Assembly (NCBI GenBank): GCA_018806915.1
Contig: JAGKQI010000098.1
Span: 558,001 to 622,000 of the forward strand
Reading direction: 5' to 3'
DNA length: 64,000 nucleotides
Origin: Phytophthora colocasiae
Taxonomy: Eukaryota > Oomycota > Peronosporomycetes > Peronosporales > Peronosporaceae
Shown: piece after piece, positions 19,843 through 30,700 of the stretch
Layout of the letters: every line of letters starts with the position of its first letter
How positions within the stretch are numbered: the stretch's first letter is position 1
Made by a program: the position numbers and the translations under genes
Notes under the pieces: model-generated
Databases searched by the model: none
Told to the model about the DNA's origin: nothing
What the model saw: the letters and a program-made list of their open reading frames with translations, nothing else

Positions 19843-20507
19843 CCACACGTTGACTCACTGTCAACCAGCGCTACGCGCTCAACAGGACCGTGGTCCTCGC
19901 ACTCGGTGCTGTCCACTAACTCGGACACGCCGACTTCCAGCATCATAGCTGACTCGGCTCGATGCTCGCGCCAATAGCACTTCTGCTTCCTAGCAGAGGT
20001 GGGTTCATGACTCGCCAAAGCTCCACTAGGAGAGAAGTGCGTAGCACCTAAGGTCTTCGACCTCCAATCAATCCATGACTCGTGGCGCTCCAGCCACGCC
20101 ATGCCAACGATGAGGTCGTACCTCGAATCCAGGTCCAGGACCAAGCAGCGTTCCACGCTATCGAAGTCCAAGAACTTCAGCCGCAGGTCCATGGGGACCT
20201 TGGCTGCCGTGACACGGACACCCGTCGCTAGACGGACTGTGACTGTGTCACCTCTTCGCGCTCGAAGCGCCTCCGCATACTGCTGACTACCGCCAACGGT
20301 GGAGCGTCTGACATAGTTGCCAGACGCTCCCGAATCGATCAACACGATCCACGGCTTCTCGAAGCCCTTCACGTCCACCTGGACGACCAGCAAGCCCTGC
20401 TTGCTCACACGTTCCGTGTTCAAGAGCACGGAGCTCTTCGGGGCTGAGCCCCCGGTGCCTCTCACGCACTGCAGAACTCAGTTCTTCCCCAGTAGACCGC
20501 CCCGCGT
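19843..20507 (-). pseudogene. Protease region of element D (truncated)
   Basis: Minus-strand protease with LIDSGASGNYV and LIVGMAWLERHE, as in C. The 1-nt insertion before the protease is shared with C. Substitutions relative to C are few, for example GGACCACGG for GGACCGCAG. The reading frame stops at the junction with the LTR of C. Confidence 0.82.
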
Positions 20508-20529
20508 CTACTGGGAGCCGTCGTTTCCC
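20488..20529 (-). promoter_or_regulatory. -1 frameshift signal (element D)
   Basis: Minus-strand GGGAAAC (plus 20523-20529), 7-nt spacer, then the hairpin CCCAGTAGA/TCTACTGGG (20488-20515) with the gag TAG in its stem. Same as in A and C. Confidence 0.68.
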
Positions 20530-21478
20530 TGGGCAGAGCCCAAAGCGGGACTCGCGGCAGGGTTGCGGCCATTCTGGCCGGCGCGCTCCTCGCGCAGAGG
20601 GCAGTTGGTCCTCAGGTGTGAGGGACTGCCGCATGTATAGCACCGGCGGGTGCTCATACGCTGCACCGCAGCTCGTAGGTCGGCTACTTCATCTTCAGCA
20701 TAGCTGAGGTCCATGGGCTCGGGTCCCCCGGACCCTGTGCTGATAGCACCGACCCTCGACAACTTAAAGTTGTGTTCGGCATTCAATGCTACGCTGACAG
20801 CGTCTTCGAAGCTGCGGGGGCTATGACGGAATGCCTCCGTCCTGGCCACGCCAGCTCGCAAGCCTTCCATGAAGACGGTCAGGGCGACCACCTCAGGTAG
20901 AGGGTCGGCAGCCATGCCGGCAATGAGCGTGCGCAGCTCTTGGACATAGTCCACCAGGTCCTTCTTGCCCTGTCGGCAAGCAAGGAAGCGTGACCGCACG
21001 CGATACGCCTGGTTAGGCGGAGCAAAAACTTGCGTAAGCTTGGCCTTTAGCTCACCCCAAGTGGGGAAGGCCATTTCTACCGACGTCCCAGACGTCAAAG
21101 CCCATTCTCGTGCTCGCCCTTCGAGCTTAGAGATGGCGAATGCCACGCGTTGGCCTTCCAACTGGAGCATAGCGTCCCCCATGGCCATTTCGACCTCTCG
21201 GGTCCACAACAGGAGGTTCTCTCCTTCGTGCCCGTGAAAGGTCTTCACGCTAAGCGTGACGGGCTTAGCTCTCGGAGCGGGGTTAACCCCTTTTATATTC
21301 CGCTGGATGTGCTCAACGAGAGCGTTCTCGTACGAGGCAAATGCCTCGAGGCGCGCGTTGACGGCCTCCGGCCCTTGGGACGCAAGGTGCGCCATACTTC
21401 CGGGCCCAGCAAGGACGTAAGCTTGTTAAGCGTGTCCTGCTGACTCGGAGGCAAGTGAGCGTATGCTTCTTGCTCCAT
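20508..21478 (-). pseudogene. Gag of element D (frameshift near start)
   Basis: Minus-strand Gag with ATG at 21478, the same 1-nt deletion as C (about 21395), capsid region and zinc knuckle [14 protein letters not shown]. It ends at TAG in the junction hairpin. Differs from C by isolated substitutions. Confidence 0.84.
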
Positions 21479-21537
21479 TCTCACAGAGAAACAGTCTTCA
21501 ACTCAGGAGTTGGATTGACTACAAGTGCTACCGAGGC

Positions 21538-21955
21538 TGCGGGGCTGCGTAGGTGTGCACGGCACAGAGGAAGTTTAGTTGACTCGTAGAGTCCTGCTTG
21601 CAAGGCACTAGCCTTCGGTTCTATACAAGAACCAAGTAGTCCACTAAATACGGGACTCACAGAGTCAGTGTCCCTATAATAAAGGACTAACACTAACTAT
21701 GTAAAATGCAAACTTATTTTTATTGACTTTATTGCCCTAATCCTAAATGTAACGGATTTAGTATCTAACATACTAAATCCTAATCAAAATGCAACGTGAG
21801 GCTCTGAGGCCATCTACGTATCTACTCGTGTGTGCCACACCATTATGTACCCACATAAATGTATCCATGAGTGTCACACACCATTATGTACCCACATAAA
21901 TGTATCCACGTGTGTCACACACCAACGAGAAACATTCGTGTAACATCCCCGTTAC
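21538..21955 (-). repeat. LTR of element D
   Basis: Minus-strand LTR starting about GTAACGGGGATGTTACACG and ending CCCCGCA. It contains a direct duplication of about 42 bp (CACACCATTATGTACCCAC occurs twice, near 21836 and 21878); the 3' LTR of C has one copy. Confidence 0.8.
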
Positions 21956-22006
21956 CCTCAGGCTCTTGGGACCCCCGATCTCACGTGCGCGAGGGGCTTG
22001 CCAGAT

Positions 22007-24110
22007 CTATGGGCAATATTTGTCCGGTATCTTCCAGATGCCGGACCCAAATATGAGTGTCTCCGGGAAATCCTTGTGCTTCAAAACCTTGGACACTGCC
22101 GCTCGGTATTGACTCAGTAGAGACACTCGACGAAGCCCACGTTCCTTCTGCTGTTCACCGGATAGTAGGTCAGCGTCAGGGTCCATTATCACCCAGTGGG
22201 TGCGTTCCCACAGCGCTTGAGTGTGTTTGTTCATCAGGGACGCGAGTTCTTCGATGTCCGCCTGAACCAAGGGACAGAGGTCTTCACGCCTGTGAAAGTA
22301 CTGCTCGGTCCGGCGGTTTTGGTACATGGCTTCCCAGGGAGCTGGTACCTCGTCCAACAGAGCTTGGTACTTCCTGGAACTCCACCGTTTCTTCAAGCGC
22401 ACCAGACTGTGTCTGTGGGGCTCGAAGTCTGGGAACCCAGTAGTCTGGCCGATGGCCGTCTTGGTGTCACTGGTTGGCTGAACCGGGATCCCTTAGTACA
22501 GCCACGACGAACAATGTGTGTCCGGGGCCTCAATCGTCAGCAACTCTTTTGGTGTCAGCGACATGTACGGCTTGGACACCAGATTTGACTTCCCGAGATT
22601 ACCAGAAGGTTGCATGTCCGAAGGACTCTTGTGCGACTTGGAGTCTTGAGACGTGTTCTTGGAACTCGGCTTGGGAGAACCACCAGACTTCTTGCTCTTG
22701 GGACTTGTTGTGGAGGTGGTATCGGATTTCTGACTGCTCGACTTGGACCTAGCTGCCTCGTGCACACTGCCCCGCTTGGATTTCTTGGTGGGGATTATCG
22801 GGCCAGAGTCGTCAGTGTCACTGGACTCATAGTCCCTCGGACGCTTGGTGCCAGAATGCGAGTGGTCATCAGACCCCTGGTCATCAGACTCACTGCTGCT
22901 GCTATCGGCATCCTTGTCGCTGGACTCCTCATCGCTTGACGAAGTTTTTGTTCGCCAGACGCCTTGAAGTCCGGGTCCTTCTGAGGGTCATCCTCTGTGG
23001 ACTCAGGCTCACTGATGGGATACGGGACGTGAGCATCCAGTGCCTCCCAGATCAGTGGCTCCACATCGCGCTTCTGGAGACGGCATAGTTCTTCTTCTGC
23101 CATCTTGTAGTTCGTCTCTGGGACGTACGAAGTCCACGAGGTCTCATTCAGCTTGCGCCAGTACATCATGCTCACTAGCATTTGTACAAAGGGGCGCCCC
23201 GTGAACAGGCTGTGGGCAGGCTTGTCCGTGCGAAGCCATTTCATCGCAGTCTCGTAAGCAATGCCAGCGAGCAGAGCCAAGCGCAATTCCGGACGAACTT
23301 CCTCCAAGACGACTCCAGCCGGCAACGTGGTGTGAACCGCGTCCTTGGATACAGTGGATTTAGCGTTCGCTGGACGTACCGAATCAATGCCAGGTGTTTA
23401 GTTCTTGAGGCAATCCTGGGGAACTCGGGTGCGATGTTTTCCAGAAGACTTGGTTGACGTGGTGGGTGACGATGGTTTGGTCGCGAGTCTTGCCCGATTT
23501 CTTGGAATCGCCAACGGAGTCACTAGAGACTGTAACTCCGCCCTCGGTGCGCGTCAGGTCTAACACGTTAGCCGCTTTCTTGGCCTCCGCAGCTTGGTCG
23601 AAGCGGACCTTTGCTAGACGCTTGGAGAAGTCTGGGATTGCAGTCTTGCGCTGGTCCATTGCAGTCACGTTTAAGATGGTATCCCAGTCCTCCGGTGGCA
23701 CTTTTCTATCTTGGAAGTTCACCAGAAGCTCTCGGAGACGCATCCAACTGCCGTTCAGCTCTCCGTGTTCGAATAAGTACCCCAAGAGTCTGTGACCGTG
23801 GTCGTGGGGCGCGTCTTCAACAGCTGAATTTCCGCTTGAGAGTCCTTCAAGCGCTCTTCCAAAGCCGACTTTTCAGCCTCCAGAGCGTCAATCTGGTCTT
23901 GATAGTGAGACTTAGACTCTGCGCTCAGACGATCCTCGATCTGACCGGCAGTACGCCGGGCGTCCAGAACTACATGACGCCAATACTGGCAGTTGAAGAC
24001 CCCTGACGCTTGAGATCTTCAGACTCGTTCCGCACAGTGGCAGCATCCACCAGAGATGTGTTGCCCTGGGACTCAACTTGAAACACAAGTCTGATGTGTC
24101 CGGCTTATGC
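22007..24110 (-). pseudogene. Decayed gag-like gene of unknown element
   Basis: Long minus-strand coding region broken by several frameshifts. In order: a coiled-coil-like segment (about 23780-23940, with ALEAEKSALEERLKD), a region with PPEDWDTILNVTAMDQRKTA (about 23700), a middle block with AMKWLRTDKPAHSLFTGRPF (about 23230), a Ser/Asp/Lys-rich low-complexity stretch (22560-22960), and a C-terminal block ending ETLIFGSGIWKIPDKYCP and a stop at 22007. The layout (coil, globular part, basic/serine-rich tail) would fit a structural protein of a retroelement, but no zinc knuckle, protease or RT is next to it and no family was recognised. It begins right of the LTR of D. Confidence 0.45.
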
Positions 24111-24119
24111 AAGCAATAT

Positions 24120-24310
24120 TCCAGATATTACCAGTTTCCGATGAACAGACTCCGACGTACAAGACTCCGATGATCAGACCCAAGTGTCACGACTCTGGTA
24201 TTACGACTCTGATGCACATGATTCCGAAGGACGTGGTTTCGATGAACATGTCTCCGACGCACATGATTCCAGACCCTGACGAACAGGATACCAAGACTCT
24301 GACACTCTGA
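24120..24310. repeat. Degenerate short tandem repeat
   Basis: Irregular units of about 12-15 bp built on ACTCCGA/ATTCCGA and GACxxACA words, for example GACTCCGACGTACAA followed by GACTCCGATGATCA. Probably an eroded minisatellite; the open frames across it are by-products. Confidence 0.5.
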
Positions 24311-26059
24311 AGTCCACCCCATACTGAAACCAAGTGTACCCAACACGACCTCACGCAGTCAAGTGACACGCAACCCACTCGTCCCTGTAATGACATCATT
24401 AAGTGTTGACTCGACAAGATCCGCTGTACCGACTACCATAGTGAGCCCAAGTGAAGATTCCTGAGTTATACTGAGACCAAGTGTACCTGAGAATATGGAA
24501 GACAGAAGACAGAGAGATACCAGATAGATAACCAGAGTTCAATTTGCATCGTGATAAGGAGTTCAATTTTGCCTTGTCATACCGACTGCTATCTGCCTGC
24601 TGCTTCTTGTAAGTATTAGACCACGACAAAGCTTTGAGTCGTGTGATCTCTCACCTATCAAGCCCCCTTAGGTGGAGATCAGCGTAACGTAGCGACCTGA
24701 GAGGACCCACCTATTCCATTTCCTAGTTGGGTCGTTTGTCTTGTCTCTAGCGGTAGCCCATTTCATATTGTACGTTTGGACAGATTTTGGGAGCTAAATA
24801 GTCGCTCTTAGGACGCTCGGTAGACTGTTGTATATAACCGATAGTGTATTGGTTTAGTTTCCCTCTATATATTAGAGGGTGGTGCGCGAAAGTTAGAGGG
24901 ATACCAGACCAGGTGTCTGGTGAACATATCCCTAGTTGACCTGGAGTACTAGCCCACTGCTCAAGGGCCAGGAAAGAATAAGAGCAGCTACATATTTGTA
25001 TATCAGAACTCTATATTGAGGTTATCTTAGAAGTCTGGTAACAGGACTTCCCTTTGTATTAATTTCTTTTTTTACTTCAGAAAACTCCGGCGTACACAAG
25101 TGTTCACCGGAAAACGTTCGACTCTCAAGCGCTCCAGTGAGGGCCAGAAGGACATCCAACGGTCTACGCAAGGAACCCTCACTCTCACATACACTCTCAC
25201 GACCCCGGCGAGGGTCTCATTACCAAGACAACGAACCTACGAGGACAGCACAAGGTAACACACGCCCGGCTTGCTGTGTGACTCTGGTATCACTACCGGT
25301 AGTCACATTTCCAAGGTTCACTGTACGCCCCTGCACCGCGGTAAAAGTTGCACCGACTTTGCGACAGGATCCTTGAACCATCAATCGTAGCGCTGGACGG
25401 TAACGGGATGAGGTCTCTCAGAGATACGCTCTTCTAAGAGATTTTCCGCCAGGAATTAGGCACTCATCGTCGGGGAAAGTCCGGCGACCAGACAGAGTGT
25501 ATTTGACCTTCAGAGTTGTGCACACTCTGAAGTACACTTCTGGTCCTTTGAGCCCCTTTACAGTCAGGCGAAGGTTTATCCACAATCTTCCACATATGTC
25601 ACACGGGTGCGGCCACGTCCCAGGCCCCCCTCTCTCGCTTGAAACCCATAATATAACCAACCACATCGTAACGTAATATCCACCTGTCGCTCGAAAACTG
25701 GAAATAGCATCATGTCATGCTACTTCGCATAGCATGATCTTCATGCCGATCGTGAGATGCACATTTTGTTTGGATAGTTTTTGGCCTTTGGTGGCGAAGT
25801 CATGTCGAGCTGTCAAGTAGGGCCTCCAGCGTGCACACACACATCGTCCTGCAATATCTTATCTATTGCGGCAGCTATCCATTTACTCCTCCAATGTTGC
25901 AACCTGCATGCGTGCAAGTGTCCAGCAGTGATCTAATTCCCTCCAACCTAACTTAGCTCAGGACACCATGAAAACAGCTGATGCAAATCGCATTCTAGGA
26001 TCCACAATGTCTGGGAGGTATACATTTGCCCCGATTCTATCTTTGCCTTAGCAGGATGC
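24311..26059. other. Intergenic stretch with possible LTR-like segment; no gene
   Basis: No convincing coding region. An inverted repeat GATCTCTCACCT/AGGTGGAGATC lies at about 24644-24681. TATA-like words occur at about 24829 (TGTATATAACCG) and 24864 (CTCTATATATTAGAGGG). The block 24650-25070 could be an LTR or leader of an unrecognised element, followed by a plus-strand coding-like piece near 25140-25260, but ends and partner could not be found. Confidence 0.35.
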
Positions 26060-27330
26060 CTACGCAAAGATCCACTCGTCGTTGCTAATATCGGTATCGG
26101 AGTCGATTTCGCCGATCTGTTCGTCCAGAACGTGCAACCCAGCAAGATCGGCAATCAGCGTGTTCGCATTGCAGTCTCGGTCTTTGTGAGCTACAGCAGC
26201 AGAATCAAGTTGTGACGACGGCGCAACATCCCAGGGCAAATCGGCCTTTTTGAAGCCGTGCGCAATTGTAGCTGCTGATAGCTGCCCTCAAGATTGTGCG
26301 ATCCATTTCGCCACATCTTCGCGGCTTGGTGGCAGCGTTTTAAATGGGTTTTCTTTCTCAGCAGCGTGATCTTTTAGTTGCTTTCGCAGGAACGCGATCC
26401 ACATGCCGCGCATTTGGGATTTGAATGGGGCATTCCTAGCGACGTCGCTCCGGCAGGCACCTTCAGGAAGTGCACGTTCAACTCCTTAGCACAAGCAACG
26501 ACATCAGGTGCCCAATGCCCTGAAAAATCGTCCCAGGCGAGCAAGATTGGTGTACCTCTATCCTGCCGGTCACCAAAGTGGTGCCGTAGAAAGTCCAGAG
26601 ATAGTTCATGGTTCCACCAGCCTGTGCAATATCTAAGTTAGAAGCGAGAAATTATGATACTATTTTGAAAATCCCATACCTTTTAAGTTGCCGTAAATTT
26701 CCAAGTCCTCTGATTCATGTAGTTTTTCAAACATGTATTCCAAACCCTCAACGTAGACGCTTAATATCTGCCTCTGAGTTGACGTTCTTTGCCCGCGATT
26801 ACGGCGCTTTCAAAACAACAAAGGGCGTGTATTTTTGCCCGTTATTATCCCCCAATAACATTACCTGTTCCTACCAAACGTTCACGCTTTCGTACGTGCC
26901 CTTGTTAGTTGCACAGGCCTGCTCTAGCTTAGTCACCTTCTTCTTCCATTTACTTAAAAGCTTGCGACGGTTGCTGTATTCCGCAGGGTGTAGATTAGGC
27001 CAGAATTCCTTGATTGTCTGCCTGGCGTTGGCAGTACTGCGATAACGCTTAGCTGCACGTAGTTTATCTGTGACTTGTGACCTGGATGGTGTATACCACA
27101 CCTATTGTAGCCAAGGCGCGCAGCGCCGTGTAACCCCGTGTGAACGTCTCTCTCGTTCTCGTGCTTTCCATTCTACCGCCTTCTTCACGGAAACGTGGGC
27201 GCCCGACAGGCTTGTGCTCCTCCTGGAGCGGCTCTGCTGTTGTTGCACGGGCTTCGGCTCCACCTCTGGCCATACGGGCTGAATCTTGTCTTGAATGGCA
27301 GCACGCCACAAAAATCGAAGCGCCAAGTTC
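26060..27330 (-). pseudogene. Pogo/Tigger-like DDE transposase relic
   Basis: Minus-strand transposase of the Tc1/mariner superfamily, pogo-like. N-terminal DNA-binding region (KRYRSTANARQTIKEFW, about 27040), core with LLGDNNGQKYTPFVVLK (about 26840), then LLAWDDFSGHWAPDVV (about 26520) holding a catalytic Asp, and the C-terminal tail to TAG at 26060. The segment that should hold the third catalytic Asp (QPADVAW-like) is missing: the frame jumps from GATSL to NAPFKSQMRG at about 26440. Further frameshifts and a TGA near 26290 (Trp expected) are present. An LTR tip of the A family interrupts the N-terminus. No terminal inverted repeats could be assigned. Confidence 0.72.
27066..27138 (-). repeat. 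73-bp tip of an A-type LTR inside the pogo-like relic
   Basis: Matches the first ~75 bp of the LTR of A (compare 1964-2038), including GCCAAGGCGCGCAGCGCCGT. Only the U3 start is present, without the TGTA terminus and without the rest of the LTR. Confidence 0.8.
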
Positions 27331-27734
27331 AATGTCGCCGTTGACAGAGGTTGTGATTCGTATCGCTATGATTGGTTGAAACCCTGTGTCGCCCGCTCGG
27401 TATTGGTAAAAAAAAATAATTTTTATATTTTGTAGTGTATAATGTGTTAGTATTTGGTGAACTATTGGGCGCCTTCCGCAACGGGTAGAAAACGCTTATC
27501 GAAGGAATTTTAAATGGATGTTTTAATGCTAGGGTTCGGGGACACAGACGACCCTCTTCAAGGCATGGTCCTTCAAAGTCCTACCAAAACCCCTCATTAA
27601 GCCGTTTGATTTAGTCGCTGTTATCTGTCCCATCTCCGTAATGGGTACACGAAAAGAGTCAATTTGTTCAGGACAAGTTTGACAGGCGTATCTTCAGAGG
27701 GCGCGAACCACATTTCCAGAGCGGGAAGATCGCC
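27331..27734. other. AT-rich stretch upstream of Helitron ORF; no gene
   Basis: Contains an A9 run and AT-rich words near 27410-27450. No ORF of note. The 5' end of the Helitron probably lies here but could not be fixed. Confidence 0.35.
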
Positions 27735-30700
27735 ATGCACGGAGCTGCGTTGATGGTGGCGGCATCGTCGCATTTGAAGGTGCGAAAACGAGTTGCTTCT
27801 GCCCTGAAGGGAGGGTTAGCTTCAGCTGCGGAGACTGTTCAAGTGGTGATGACAGCAGAGGACGATGGCGCTACCAATCGGATCGAACAGTCCACAGAGG
27901 AGAGACTAAAGGAGATGAACCGTATTCGTGTACGCCGATTCCGGCTCAAGAAGCGCACAAAGTTGGCAAGCGCAGTAGTCACCGACGCTGGAGGTGATAG
28001 CGGAGCATGCGCTGGTGAAGGTGACGAAGTTGCAGAGGACGAGCAAGCGAGGACAGCCGGGGAGGATGTAGCTGACAACCAGGTCAAGCGGTTGCTGGAG
28101 GAGGGACGCAAGGAGACGAACCGCATTCGACAGCGTCGGTTCCGGTTCAAGCAGCGAGCGAAGCGGCAAAGCGAAGTAGTCGCCAGCGTTGGTGGTGAAG
28201 GTGAAGGTGGAGCAGGTGCTGGTAAATGTGACGAAGTTATGACCGAAGCCGCAGAGGACGACCAAGTGAGGACAGCGGAGGAGGACAACCAGGCTGGTGC
28301 CTGTGGAAAAAAGAAAAAATCGAATCGTATTCGACAGCAGCAGTATCGACAAAATCACACTACGGATATCAAAAACGAGACTTGCCGATTCGACAACGAG
28401 CTTAGTTCTGGAGAGCGAGCACACTGTATGAAGGAACTGCAGAGGGCTCTCGGTCCAGAAGGTCTAGACGAATGCGTGTGCGCTTCGTGTGATCGCCTGG
28501 TACTGCGTTGCGTGTCGCGCAGAGTGAATGACGCTGAGATTGACTATCTCACGATGATGACGAAAGCTTTGCACGTGGACACGTCCAAACTACCTGAAGC
28601 GCTAGTTAATCAGTATCGTCCCCCGGATCATCTAACTACGCTTCATGGCGCTATGGTATCTCCCCGTGCGATACAGACCTACACCGATGAAGATAATTCC
28701 CTACGCTGTTGGCTATTGGTGTGCAAGGAGTGTGACATCAATATTCAGCACGGCAGACTACCGAAATTTGCGATAGCAAATGGATTCTTTGTTGGGAGAC
28801 TTCCGGAACAGCTACGAGACTTAACACTGCCAGAACGGTTCATGACACAATTGGCGAGTGTTGTAGCCCTGACTCGAGTGATGCGGGGTGGCCGCCATCG
28901 GTGCATACGGTCGCACTGCATTGCGTTTGACTGTACACCGGGCCCGCCAATATCGTTGCTACCGCGGTCGCTAGCTGGAGTGTCCTCGTATCGCGTTGTG
29001 ATGGTTGGCGAGTTTACCGCGGGGCAAGTTGACCAAGTTCGCAAGTTGCATCGAATCAGAAACAAATCGGTTCGAGATGTGGTTGGGTTTTACAAGTCAC
29101 ACAATCATTTGTACGCAGATATATCGGGAGATGAAGATGTGATGAATCGTGGTTTTACTGATGATCGTGTCGAGCAAATATTTGTGGAGCACATTCCAGA
29201 TCTTGATGGTAAATTAGATGATGAGATGAATGGAGAGCAACAAAGCGTTCGCGGTGACTCTGACGCTTGGCGTGTGGTGGGTGAAGAAAACGAGTGCAGA
29301 ATGATTGAGAGGCGCATAGCTTTATCGAATGATGGTATGCGCTGTAAAGCACGCCAATCTGACTGCGGTTAATGCAAATGAAAGTGGAGAACGTGAATTT
29401 GAGATCCGCAGATCTAATCACATTGCAAATGACATTTCTGGTGATCTGCTGGCCCGAATGTTTCCCCATCTATTCCCGTTTGGCCGGGGAGGTCCTGGAG
29501 AGCACCGACGGATTAGTGTATCGGTGCAAGAATGCACCAAATACTATTCTATGCTGAGCGGGCTTCAGTTTGCTGAAGATGAGCTTTTCTTACTGGTTGC
29601 GTTCGATCGAATCTCGTTGAACAACATGTATATTCAAAACCACATACGATGCCAACGCTTTCCACATCTTCTGGAAGGCTACGACAACCTCAGCGCGGAA
29701 CAGTTAAGCAAGGCATTACTCGAAAACGAGAGGCGGCGCCAAGGGTGCTTACCATGGAAATCGTCGGAGGACACTGTTGCTCAACGGTTTCTAAAGACAG
29801 TCGAAATAGGCACTCGATCTGTCTGGGGAAGTAATGCCGAACGAGCTCAGTGTCGACACAAAGCCTTTGCCTATCAGGCTAGATTCGAACAGCCGGCTCT
29901 CTTCATTACTTTGACCCCCAACACCGACAATTCTTTGGTGTTGGCACAGTATACGGGGATTGCATCGCTTGATACACTTTTTGACATCCTGGAGGCTCGT
30001 CTACCCAGTAAAACAGAGCTACGAGAAGCAAGCAAAGGGAATGATTGTGCTTCGGCTCGCCTCTTCATTCGGCAGGTTGATGCATTTATTCGATGTGCAT
30101 TAGGTATGGATCCTACCACGCACAAACGACTACCGTTTCGCGGCCTGTTTGGAGACGTCAAGGCTTTCTTTGGTATGGTCGAAACGCAGGGCCGGGGTAC
30201 TCTACACATTCACTTTCTTATATGGCTAGACAACTGCCCTCAAAACTCAATTGCTACGGAAAAACTATTGAATTCTTCTCTGGGCAAAGAGTTTTGCCAG
30301 CTCGTGACTTCATACGCCGATAGTGTCGTTCGAAATGACCTGCTTATTCCTCTTGATGAATGCGGCTGTTCTAAGTGTGGTGCTACGTTTGACAACCTCG
30401 TTGCCCTACCAATTCCAGACCAATCCCGCAAGAAACTGCAAAGCAGTCATCCTCCAGCTCGATTTAGGCGCCATGTAGTGGAGCCAGTGTTAGCGGAGTG
30501 TAGCTGCTGCGGTGCGAAATTCAGTTCGCAACACGTCATCCGAAATGCTCTGCTAAAGGCCCGACCAACGTTTTGGCCTCCATGGGAGCGTCATCTATCT
30601 GCTCACGAAATCGAGGATCAGGCTCGCCTGGAGATAAAGTGCCGGAACTCAAAGCAGCATGCTGTAAATAAAGTTTGTGATCGCGAGTCAGTTCATGCAA

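Larger units (their letters stand above)
19843..21537 (-). repeat. Inverted-repeat arm 2 (matches 12933-14627)
   Basis: Reverse-complement partner of arm 1, with identical length. The two arms flank about 5.2 kb. A transcript spanning both could fold into a 1.7-kb duplex. Confidence 0.88.
19843..21955 (-). mobile_element. Partial Gypsy element D, head-to-head with C
   Basis: Reversed partial copy: LTR (21538-21955), gag and protease, cut off in the protease hinge at 19843, exactly where the 3' LTR of C ends. The missing rest of D is not on the other side of C, so a simple insertion of C into D is excluded unless later deletion occurred. Confidence 0.88.

Noticed and set aside
12523..21955. 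Simple nesting of C inside D
   Set aside because: The sequence left of C is Crypton-like, not the missing part of D, and there is no target duplication.
24107..24310. Small ORF (67 codons) in the degenerate tandem repeat
   Set aside because: Repeat-driven composition, no recognisable protein, no support from flanks.
24640..25070. Complete LTR of a further retrotransposon
   Set aside because: TATA-like words and an inverted repeat are present, but no second copy, no clear TG...CA borders and no primer site could be established.
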